A stretch of 17,953 nt of DNA, taken from contig DBMI01000063.1 of NCBI GenBank assembly GCA_002298165.1, forward strand, positions 1 to 17,953, written 5' to 3'. The position numbers and the translations under genes were made by a program. The notes under the pieces are model-generated. The model saw only the letters and a program-made list of their open reading frames with translations, ran no database searches and had not been told where the DNA came from. Of the stretch, positions 1 through 6,321 are shown piece by piece (the stretch's first letter is position 1; each line of letters starts with the position of its first letter). The stretch is from Desulfarculales bacterium UBA702. Its GTDB lineage: Bacteria > Desulfobacterota > Syntrophobacteria > Syntrophobacterales > Syntrophobacteraceae.

Positions 1-497
1 AGAAGGTTGCGCTTCTCGCCCTTAGTGATCTTGTCTTCAAGCGCCAGGAGGCCCTGCAGCAATGCCTCGGGCCGCGGAGGACAACCCGGAATAACTATAT
101 CCACAGGAACGATAAGATGCGCACCCGGCACAATTGCGTACTGCTCCTCGTATTCAAAGGGGCCGCCGGAAATCGCGCAATTACCCATCGCAATGCACCA
201 CTTCGGATTGGGCATCTGGTCCCAGAGCATCTTGACGACCGGCCCCATCTTCTTCGAGATGGTCCCTGCAACGATCATCACGTCGGACTGACGGGGAGAA
301 GGCCTGAACACACCCGCCCCTATACGGTCGAGATCGAAGCGCGACGCACCGGCCGCCATCATCTCGATTGCGCAGCAGGCGAGACCGAAGGTCATCGGCC
401 AAAGCGAATTGGCCCTCGCCAGGTTCAGGATATCGTCAAGGAGAGCAAACTTGATCATCGGCTCTCCCGGCTCTTTATTTTTCACCTTCTGGTCCAT
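1..497 (-). CDS. nuoB: NADH-quinone oxidoreductase subunit B (partial, C-terminus off window)
   Basis: NuoB is the peripheral-arm subunit of respiratory complex I that carries the terminal [4Fe-4S] cluster N2, which passes electrons to quinone. The first 165 codons are in the window; the rest lies beyond the left edge. All four N2 ligands are visible: the adjacent pair Cys41-Cys42 (in FGLACCAIEMM), Cys107 (MGNCAISGG) and Cys139 (IPGCPPRPE). The ATG at 497 is chosen because AAGGAG lies 7 bases upstream of it. A second in-frame Met at residue 14 (MIKFALLDD) has no such site. The gene overlaps the end of nuoA by 16 bases, the usual nuoA-nuoB order, which implies a nuo operon continuing to the left. 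Family assignment is secure. Confidence 0.97.
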   Translation of the reverse strand, partial: MDQKVKNKEPGEPMIKFALLDDILNLARANSLWPMTFGLACCAIEMMAAGASRFDLDRIGAGVFRPSPRQSDVMIVAGTISKKMGPVVKMLWDQMPNPKWCIAMGNCAISGGPFEYEEQYAIVPGAHLIVPVDIVIPGCPPRPEALLQGLLALEDKITKGEKRNL

Positions 498-859
498 TCA
501 AATACTCCTTTGCGCCAGGCATAGACGATCGCCAGGGACAAGATGCCGATAAAGATGGTGACCTCGATGAGGTCCCGATAGGCATATTTGCCGTAAGCGA
601 GAGCAACCGGAAAGAGGTAGAGAACATCTACGTCGAACGCGAGAAAAATGAGCGCGTAAATGTAGTAGGCAACCGTAAACTGCATCCAGGCGCTGCCGAT
701 CGTTACCATGCCGCTCTCGTAGGTATCATCCCTCAAAGCGCCCGCGCTCCGCTTAACAATGAATGTTGAAAGCGACAGCGCAATGGTTGCAAACACGAGC
801 CCCGTGAGCAAATACAGGGCAATGGCCAAAAAGTCGGTCATGAGATCACTGGAGATCAA
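482..859 (-). CDS. nuoA: NADH-quinone oxidoreductase subunit A
   Basis: NuoA is a small three-helix membrane subunit of complex I at the junction of the membrane and peripheral arms. The 125-residue product has the expected size and shape. A first hydrophobic helix spans about residues 8-33. The family signature YESGM is at residues 47-51, in the loop on the conserved acidic side. Two further hydrophobic segments follow, including the F-D-V-D stretch (FLAFDVDVLYLFP) typical of NuoA. The start is taken as TTG at 859 because AGGAG sits 7 bases upstream. The in-frame ATG at 841 has no clear ribosome-binding site but cannot be excluded. It is the first gene of a minus-strand nuo operon; its stop lies inside the start of nuoB, suggesting translational coupling. 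Confidence 0.95.
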   Translation of the reverse strand: MISSDLMTDFLAIALYLLTGLVFATIALSLSTFIVKRSAGALRDDTYESGMVTIGSAWMQFTVAYYIYALIFLAFDVDVLYLFPVALAYGKYAYRDLIEVTIFIGILSLAIVYAWRKGVFEWTRR

Positions 860-1343
860 GCCTCTTCTCCTTCGTCGGCGAAACTCGGAACTTTTGGATA
901 TTAGCGGGGGCTAATTCGATGATTGTGCAGGATATACTTTCTGACCAGCTTCGGCGGAATCGGAAAGGTGTGTCGCACAATACGTTCCCAAGTATATCAC
1001 CAACTTGTACATGTTTCCAGTTAAAAGAAGATTTCTCCTTATACAGAAATTATCCTCGCGTTTCAATTTGAAACGCTACCGCCCGATTGAACTTCCAGAT
1101 GAGCTTTGTTTTTGGGGGATTTTCATCCGGCATGGCCCGAAATCCGCCTCCACACGCGGCTCTTCTCGCGCGCTTTTTCGGACCGGGCGTTTATGTAGCA
1201 GATTTTGAAACATTTTGCACTAACTTTTGTTCCATTATCCAATTTTTTTTCACTAGGCTTGTGCATGCGATTTAATTTTGTGGTACCCTGCCGCCGATTC
1301 CTAACAACTAAGCGCATTTCCTCAACAACGGGAGAACAACCTC
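860..1343. other. Divergent intergenic region between nuoA and nnr
   Basis: This 484-base gap separates the minus-strand nuo operon from the plus-strand nnr gene, so it should hold promoters for both. I see no convincing open reading frame: the short frames lack recognisable content. The right part (about 1200-1280) is AT-rich with a run of T. No sigma-70 pair close to consensus stands out on either strand, so no promoter is annotated. The one clear structure is a perfect 19-bp palindrome at 1058-1076, listed separately. Confidence 0.6.
1058..1076. promoter_or_regulatory. Perfect 19-bp palindrome, possible operator
   Basis: The sequence gcgtttcaa-t-ttgaaacgc is a perfect inverted repeat of two 9-base arms around one central base. 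It lies about 200 bases upstream of nuoA and 268 bases upstream of nnr. No T-run follows on either strand, so a terminator is unlikely. Its size and symmetry fit a binding site for a dimeric repressor or activator. Which regulator, if any, is unknown. Confidence 0.4.
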
Positions 1344-2909
1344 ATGCTGCTTCTTACCGCTCGCGAGATGGCGGAACTTGACAGAAAAACCATAACCCAA
1401 ATTGGAATACCCGGAACAGTGCTTATGGAAAACGCCTCTCGCGGCGCCGCGGCTTTCTTTCTCGAAGCTGCCCCCGACCTCATTGGGCGTCGAATCTGCG
1501 TGGTTGCCGGAAGCGGAAATAATGCCGGGGACGGTTTCGTCCTTGCCCGGATTTTCCACTCTTTGGGCGCAAGGGTCGAGGTATTGTGCCTTAGTTCGCC
1601 CCAAAAGCTTACCGGTGACGCACTCATCAATTTTAATATCCTTGTGAAAATTGGTATCAAGGCACACATTTGGGATGAATCGGGCGACTTCCAGGCACAA
1701 TTCCAACTTGTGGAACAGTGCGGGGCGGTAATAGACGCCATTTTCGGCACCGGGTTGAACTCGGAGGTCAAAGGTCATTATCGCCAGATAATCGATAGGA
1801 TAAACGAACTCCCAGTTCCGGTACTCGCAGTCGATGTTCCCTCGGGGCTTGATTCATCGACCGGCAGGGTAATGGGCTCGGCAATCAAGGCAACAGCGAC
1901 CGCCACTTTCGGCTTCCTGAAAATCGGCCTCGTTGTCGAACCCGGCTCGGAACTCGCCGGTAAGATCAGGGTTGTGGATATCGGCATTCCTTTTGACCTG
2001 GCCGTGGCAGCCGGCATAAAACGATACTACCTCACCCGTGAGGTCGCTTCCTTGTGGATCGCACCCCGCCGACCCGACGTCCACAAGGGGATTGCCGGTC
2101 ACGCCTGCGTTCTTGCCGGATCCCGCGGGAAAACCGGGGCTGCATCCCTTATCAGCCTCGGGGCCGCACGGGCCGGAGCGGGACTTGTCACCCTCTTTAT
2201 TCCCGAGAGTCTGAACCCGATTGTCGAGGTGAAACTAACCGAGCCCATGACCCTTCCCATTCCGGAGACCCCCGAGCAGGCACCGGCCCTTTCCGCGCTA
2301 CCCCTGATTCTTGATTTTATATCCAATAAGCAGGCACTTGCAATGGGACCGGGAATTTCCACCGCAGAGGAGACCACGGCACTTGTAAAAGAACTCCTCC
2401 TGAAGGTCCCCTGCCCAATTGTGCTCGATGCGGACGGAATTACCGCCGTTTCGGACGATCCCGGCATTTTGCTCAAATCCGCTGCCCCCCTCGTGCTGAC
2501 CCCCCACCCCGGAGAGATGGCGCGCCTGCTTGGCTCGACTCCTCAAGAGGTCCAGCAAAACAGGGTGGAGATAGCATCGAAATTCAGCAAGGACTACGGA
2601 GTTTGCCTCCTCTTGAAAGGACACCGCACGATTATCGCATCCCCCGACGGAAGGCTCGCGGTTAACAGCTCGGGAAACCCTGCCATGGCCTCGGGCGGAA
2701 TGGGTGACGCCCTGACGGGGATAATTGCAGGGCTGCTCGCCCAGGGAATGGCGCCCTTCGAGGCTGCGTGTCTGGGGGCCTACGTCCACGGCGCAGCGGC
2801 GGACCGGGTAATCTCCGGCGTCTCAACCCGCGGGCTGCTGGCAAGCGACATCCTGGACGAACTCCCACGCGCTCTGGGAATACTCGAAGGATTTACGGAA
2901 AAGGAATGA
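1344..2909 (+). CDS. nnr: Bifunctional NAD(P)H-hydrate epimerase / ADP-dependent NAD(P)H-hydrate dehydratase
   Basis: Nnr repairs NAD(P)HX, the hydrated and inactive form of NAD(P)H. The N-terminal domain epimerises R and S forms, and the C-terminal domain dehydrates S-NAD(P)HX using ADP. At 521 residues it has the length of the fused bacterial YjeF-type enzyme. The epimerase half (about 1-215) shows GSGNNAGDGF at residues 56-65 and the DVPSGLDSSTG loop. The dehydratase half (about 225-515) is a ribokinase-fold domain with KGIAGHACVLAGS, TPHPGEMARLLG and the catalytic region GNPAMASGGMGDALTG. The ATG at 1344 has GGGAG about 9 bases upstream. The stop overlaps the start of tsaE (ATGA), a common nnr-tsaE arrangement that implies one transcript and coupled translation. 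Confidence 0.96.
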   Translation: MLLLTAREMAELDRKTITQIGIPGTVLMENASRGAAAFFLEAAPDLIGRRICVVAGSGNNAGDGFVLARIFHSLGARVEVLCLSSPQKLTGDALINFNILVKIGIKAHIWDESGDFQAQFQLVEQCGAVIDAIFGTGLNSEVKGHYRQIIDRINELPVPVLAVDVPSGLDSSTGRVMGSAIKATATATFGFLKIGLVVEPGSELAGKIRVVDIGIPFDLAVAAGIKRYYLTREVASLWIAPRRPDVHKGIAGHACVLAGSRGKTGAASLISLGAARAGAGLVTLFIPESLNPIVEVKLTEPMTLPIPETPEQAPALSALPLILDFISNKQALAMGPGISTAEETTALVKELLLKVPCPIVLDADGITAVSDDPGILLKSAAPLVLTPHPGEMARLLGSTPQEVQQNRVEIASKFSKDYGVCLLLKGHRTIIASPDGRLAVNSSGNPAMASGGMGDALTGIIAGLLAQGMAPFEAACLGAYVHGAAADRVISGVSTRGLLASDILDELPRALGILEGFTEKE

Positions 2910-3421
2910 AAAGCCTTCGATTCAAATCCCCCGGCGAGGACTGCACCCTTCTTATTGGCCGCAGGATAGGCGAACTCCTCGAACCCGGTGATATACTTTC
3001 GCTTCGCGGAGAACTCGGGGCAGGGAAAACCCTTCTTGTTCGCGGGATTGCCAGGGGGCTCGGCGTCCCCGAATCAGTAAGGGTCACCAGCCCCACTTTT
3101 ACAATAATCAACGAATACGCCGGCCGCCTACTTCTATTTCACCTCGACCTCTACCGGATTTCCGGACCCGATGAACTCGAGACCCTGCCCTGGGAGGAAA
3201 CCCTCTTTGGAAGAGGGATTGCCGCAATCGAATGGCCCGAGAGGCTCGGCCGGCTGCTACCTTCCTCCCGCATAGACGTAAAGATCTATATTACGGGCGA
3301 AGAGTGCCGAAGCATCAGCATTTTGGGGCGAGGAAAGAGGTACGCGGAAAGGGTTGCGCAGTGGGCCGATAAGATCGCAGATCTTATCAATGAGCCGTCC
3401 TGCGGGGGGATTGAAGGATGA
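2906..3421 (+). CDS. tsaE: tRNA N6-adenosine threonylcarbamoyltransferase complex ATPase TsaE
   Basis: TsaE is the small P-loop ATPase that supports the TsaB-TsaD complex in making t6A37 on tRNAs that read ANN codons. The 171-residue product has a Walker A motif GELGAGKT at residues 35-42, the family motif TSPTFT at 61-66, HLDLYR at 79-84 and EWPER at 109-113. Typical TsaE proteins are about 150-170 residues, so it is full length. The frame stays open further upstream, but that part is a shadow of nnr. The ATG at 2906 overlaps the nnr stop by 4 bases and is the natural start. The last ~30 residues after RGKRYAERV are less typical. A large inverted-repeat element begins 10 bases after the stop. 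Confidence 0.95.
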   Translation: MKSLRFKSPGEDCTLLIGRRIGELLEPGDILSLRGELGAGKTLLVRGIARGLGVPESVRVTSPTFTIINEYAGRLLLFHLDLYRISGPDELETLPWEETLFGRGIAAIEWPERLGRLLPSSRIDVKIYITGEECRSISILGRGKRYAERVAQWADKIADLINEPSCGGIEG

Positions 3422-3430
3422 GGAATCGCA

Positions 3431-3648
3431 GTGGGTACGAAAAAGGGAAAGAGGGGCTGTTGCCCAAAGGGGGTGCGATAGGTATTCCCCTCCCTCGATG
3501 GGAGGGGCCAGGGGAGGGTGATAAAAAGATCTAGGAATTTCAACCCCCTCCCCCAGCCCCTCCCACCAAGGGAGGGGAGTTTCCCTTCAATTTCGGTCCA
3601 TTGTTTTCCATTCGAGATTTGGGCAACAGCCCAAAATCCCGTACCCAC
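3431..3648. repeat. 218-bp composite inverted-repeat element (MITE/REP-like), complete copy
   Basis: The element is bounded by perfect 9-bp terminal inverted repeats, gtgggtacg (3431-3439) and cgtacccac (3640-3648). Inside these is a perfect 15-bp inverted repeat, gggctgttgcccaaa (3454-3468) and its complement at 3618-3632. Further in are two related hairpin arms of opposite orientation. Each has an 8-bp stem cccctccc/gggagggg around a 5-base loop: 3487-3507 (loop tcgat) and 3557-3577 (loop accaa). Each arm is followed by a G-rich tail on its own strand. No coding capacity is evident. It lies between the convergent genes tsaE and the DUF4389 gene, where it could also act as a bidirectional barrier to transcription. 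A related partial copy occurs at the right window edge, so it is dispersed. No transposase is present. Confidence 0.85.
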
Positions 3649-3669
3649 CTCAATACTACATGCGAGAAG

Positions 3670-3683
3670 CCGCCCATTGGCGG
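3670..3683 (-). terminator. Short GC hairpin after the DUF4389 gene, possible terminator
   Basis: A 5-bp stem ccgcc/ggcgg with a 4-base loop lies about 16 bases beyond the stop of the minus-strand DUF4389 gene. There is no real U-tract after it on the minus strand, so intrinsic termination is doubtful. Confidence 0.25.
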
Positions 3684-3699
3684 TAACTCCAACGAAAGG

Positions 3700-4008
3700 C
3701 TAGTCGAACCTGACCGGTTCTTCCGGAGGTTCAATCACGGGCGGGAAATCCGAAAACGGAAAAGGCCTCTGGTTTTCATTCAAGGTGATGTAGCGGATGA
3801 TTCGATAGCTGAATGTTGCGGCCTGGTTGGAGAATTTCCTCAAAGGCTCACTGTAGCTTCGAGTAATTAACAGAATAACGTATTGTACCAGAGTAAGCGC
3901 CTGGATTACAAACTGCACCACGTAGAGAACAATCATGCTGATGAGCGTGAAAATCAATCTCGTGGCGGCTTTGCCCCGCGGCACCTTGCCATCTTGAACG
4001 TCGTTCAT
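3700..4008 (-). CDS. DUF4389 domain-containing membrane protein
   Basis: This 102-residue protein matches the DUF4389 pattern. It has a short charged N-terminus and a long hydrophobic stretch at about residues 17-50 that probably forms two membrane helices. Then come a S-E-P-L-R-K-F segment, a YRIIRYITLNEN segment and the conserved tail motif RPFPFSDFPP at 81-90. The function of the family is unknown. The ATG at 4008 follows a GGGGGA ribosome-binding tract. It lies 48 bases downstream of the small exported-protein gene on the same strand, so the two are probably co-transcribed. Both ends point to an envelope role, but this is inference. Family call is by remembered pattern, not by search. Confidence 0.8.
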   Translation of the reverse strand: MNDVQDGKVPRGKAATRLIFTLISMIVLYVVQFVIQALTLVQYVILLITRSYSEPLRKFSNQAATFSYRIIRYITLNENQRPFPFSDFPPVIEPPEEPVRFD

Positions 4009-4056
4009 TCATTCCCCCTTTGTCTTTAGCTCAGACCCAGCATCTTCGATCCGGAA

Positions 4057-4434
4057 CTATTTGGTTGTGACTACGAGGTTAAAGGTTGTTCCATCGCCAT
4101 CAGTTTGGATGCCTATCTGGAGCATCTGGTCACCTTTCTGAAATTGAATTATCCTCGTGTTTTCCTGCTCCGCCTGAAAAAAGGTTTTCCAGCCCTTTGC
4201 CTCCATGGCTCCCTTGTAAAAACTTGCAATGGCTTCGGGCTTCGCATTCACTTTAGCGGTAAGCATGGCATGGTTTTCCATATCCATCGCCTGCTCTATC
4301 TTTGCACCCTGGAAAATAGGTATGTCTTTTAGTTTGGCCGGTACGTCAACCGCCCAGGAGGCGCAGGAGAGGCCGAAAAGAATTATGACCGCGCAGACCG
4401 CGGCAAATACGAATCCTACGTTTTTGTTCTCCAT
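4057..4434 (-). CDS. Small exported protein of unknown function
   Basis: A 125-residue protein with a clear N-terminal signal peptide: a charged start (MENKN), a hydrophobic core at about residues 7-24 and a probable signal peptidase I site after SWA at residue 28. Cys24 lies near the end of the core, but the surrounding residues (FGLSC) do not make a good lipobox, so a soluble periplasmic protein is favoured. The mature part has a FYKGAMEAKGW segment and ends in alternating strands (MLQIGIQ, TTFNLVVTTK). It looks like a compact alpha/beta domain seen in deltaproteobacterial hypothetical proteins. The start has AGGAG 6 bases upstream. It is probably the first gene of a two-gene unit with the DUF4389 gene. 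No function can be assigned. Confidence 0.8.
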   Translation of the reverse strand: MENKNVGFVFAAVCAVIILFGLSCASWAVDVPAKLKDIPIFQGAKIEQAMDMENHAMLTAKVNAKPEAIASFYKGAMEAKGWKTFFQAEQENTRIIQFQKGDQMLQIGIQTDGDGTTFNLVVTTK

Positions 4435-4604
4435 TATCTTCTCCTACTGTTCCTTCGTTTAATCCCGTTAATTTCCTTCAATCTCCAGACTCCTGGACCC
4501 TCTGAGTTCCGGGGTCAGGTTTACCTTAAAAGAACCTGCGCGTCACACACAAACTTGGCTCGACAAAGAGATTGGCGGTGAATTTAACCATTTTCTCCAA
4601 TAAA

Positions 4605-6281
4605 TCACGGGTCGGGGTCAAGATCGAATGTCTTAATCGGTATTCCCGGACCGGCAGAATCTATGACCCTCTCTTTTTCCTTTTCTCCCGAAACGAATAC
4701 AAACCAGTCCCCATCTCCTATAAGCGCAATTTCCAGGTCTCCTTTGAGGCGCCACTCCCGTTCGGCCGCCCAGGCAATTGCACCGGCACTCGATTTTACC
4801 TGGAACCTGAATTTTTCATGTTCCGGCAGCAACACATAACCCGAGTCGCGAGCATAGGCGGCGGGTTTTGCGCCAAGCGTCCGCAAAAATTTGCGTGAAA
4901 CGGCTATTCCGCAGGGCTCGACCGTCCACCTAATGAGGGCGCGGTTCCACCTGCGAATGGATCCAATGCCGTTAGGCGGGATGGAAGTCCAGGAGACCAC
5001 AGGCTCAATTCCGCGGACCATCTTCGAATCGGCCCTTATCCGGCGCTCCGTAACGATCCTTATAAGAGTGTCCAGAGCAGAGTGGCCGGATAGAGGATCG
5101 GCATCGATCAGTGTGAACAGGTATTCGGCGCGTGACTGCCCAGGCCATGGACCGGGACATCCCCTGGTGTAGTGATAGAGGAATTTATGCCATTGGATCT
5201 TCTCGGGTACGCGGTCACCGGAGCACCCTTGGATTGCAGAGCGCCTTGAGACCGGCAGATTTCCAAGAGCAGGCACAACCGGAGCAGGCGGGTTGTATTT
5301 CTTGGAGTAGCCGGGAAATTTTTGAAGAAGCGTGTAGTTTCCGGCATTGGATGAAGTCTTTTTCCCGGGGTCGAGAACAAATTGGATGCGGGGCGATTTT
5401 TTCTGCCGCTCTTCGAGAATCGTGCAAATATTTCCACCTTCGCGTAATTCGAGAACAAGGTGCACCTGCGAGGCTGCCGCAAGGATGCGGTCGCGGCACA
5501 CAAGCTTTTGTGCCTTGGGGCAGAGATTATTGGAAAGAAGGCAGGAAAAAGTTCCGCAAGCTTTCCTGTAATGCTCGGAACCAGGCGGTGACGGCTCCAG
5601 AATGGAAAATGGCGCTGCCATCAAAAGTGGAAGTGAAGCTCGTGATGCGTGAGCGGCGACAAGTTCGTAGGTGAGGGTGCCCCCGCTTGAGGCGTAGGCG
5701 ATATTTTCGTGCCGCACATCCCGCAAAAAGGACCTTAGCGCCTTTATCCAACCGGCATCAGGCAAGATAGCCAGTGGCTTCCTGGAATTGAATACGGCAA
5801 GCCTGGGCAGCCTTCGACTGAGATTCCCTTTGTAGAGAAGCACTGACGGACACGGGACGTCTTCGCTGTCCTCCAGCACCCCGGCATCGGCCGCCTTTAT
5901 TCCATCGATACGCCACCTGTTTGCCAGGCTGCGGCAAAGGTCCCATGATTGGCCTGTAAATGACTTTCCGAAGCGTGCAAGCATCCATTCCCGAAGCTCG
6001 GTTTCAGTGCCGGGCATCGAAGAAAGCAATTTTCTCAAAATCGCGTGCCGCGCCGGCCCGTCCAGCCTGTGGGCTGCCGCGGATCGGCCCAGAAAGGCGC
6101 AGAGGACGAGCGTGGCGAATTCCGCTTCGGGATCGAGCGGTATGGGAGCAGAATGTTCAGCCGTTTGGAGTGAACTTGGCAGCAAGGCACGCTCGCACTG
6201 GAAGGTGAGCTCTACCCGGCGTGGAACAACCGGAGCGCATTGGAACCCGCGCCCCGCACACCTCACGCCTAAGCGGATCAA
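4605..6281 (-). CDS. DprA/SLOG-like domain fused to a C-terminal HYT/EREWR domain; function unknown
   Basis: A single open frame of 558 codons. Residues about 145-305 resemble the DprA Rossmann (SLOG) fold. PSVLLYKGNL and LAVFNSRKP match the entry strand of DprA. YASSGGTLTYELVAAHA corresponds to the SGxAxGID region. CRDRILAAASQVHLVLELREGGN parallels the DprA RNRIIAGLS...SG segment. Residues about 367-530 form a second domain with YHYT (369-372), VVSWTSIPP (429-436), a CGIAVSRKFL...GAKPAAY segment and WAAEREWR (504-511). This pattern recalls DUF2971/AbiGi-type proteins. It is not a canonical DprA, being longer and divergent. The start is uncertain: the TTG at 6281 lies in the arm of a hairpin, GTG at 6266 is an alternative, and no good ribosome-binding site is visible for either. 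It sits 40 bases after thiC on the same strand, so it may share its transcript. Domain calls come from motif reading, not a search. Confidence 0.75.
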   Translation of the reverse strand: MIRLGVRCAGRGFQCAPVVPRRVELTFQCERALLPSSLQTAEHSAPIPLDPEAEFATLVLCAFLGRSAAAHRLDGPARHAILRKLLSSMPGTETELREWMLARFGKSFTGQSWDLCRSLANRWRIDGIKAADAGVLEDSEDVPCPSVLLYKGNLSRRLPRLAVFNSRKPLAILPDAGWIKALRSFLRDVRHENIAYASSGGTLTYELVAAHASRASLPLLMAAPFSILEPSPPGSEHYRKACGTFSCLLSNNLCPKAQKLVCRDRILAAASQVHLVLELREGGNICTILEERQKKSPRIQFVLDPGKKTSSNAGNYTLLQKFPGYSKKYNPPAPVVPALGNLPVSRRSAIQGCSGDRVPEKIQWHKFLYHYTRGCPGPWPGQSRAEYLFTLIDADPLSGHSALDTLIRIVTERRIRADSKMVRGIEPVVSWTSIPPNGIGSIRRWNRALIRWTVEPCGIAVSRKFLRTLGAKPAAYARDSGYVLLPEHEKFRFQVKSSAGAIAWAAEREWRLKGDLEIALIGDGDWFVFVSGEKEKERVIDSAGPGIPIKTFDLDPDP

Positions 6282-6308
6282 GGGCAGGCGAAGGAGCCTG
6301 CCCTTGAT
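6277..6308 (-). terminator. Strong hairpin between thiC and the DprA-like gene
   Basis: A perfect 13-bp stem (atcaagggcaggc and its complement) with a 6-base loop starts 13 bases after the thiC stop codon. The stem is strong, but no U-tract follows on the minus strand. It may be a weak terminator, an RNA-stabilising 3' structure or an attenuator. Its far arm contains the most upstream candidate start (TTG at 6281) of the next gene. Confidence 0.5.
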
Positions 6309-6321
6309 ATTTGTTCAATGT

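Noticed and set aside
117..524. 135-codon plus-strand frame opposite nuoB
   Set aside because: It is antisense to nuoB, whose cysteine ligands are all present; no independent support.
4506..4525. gttccggggtcaggtttacc, reminiscent of REP sequences linked to Y1 transposases
   Set aside because: Single copy in the window, no clear hairpin and no transposase nearby.
4605..6281. Annotation of this gene as competence protein DprA
   Set aside because: The DprA-like part is divergent and sits in the middle of a longer protein with an unrelated C-terminal domain, so the dprA name would mislead.
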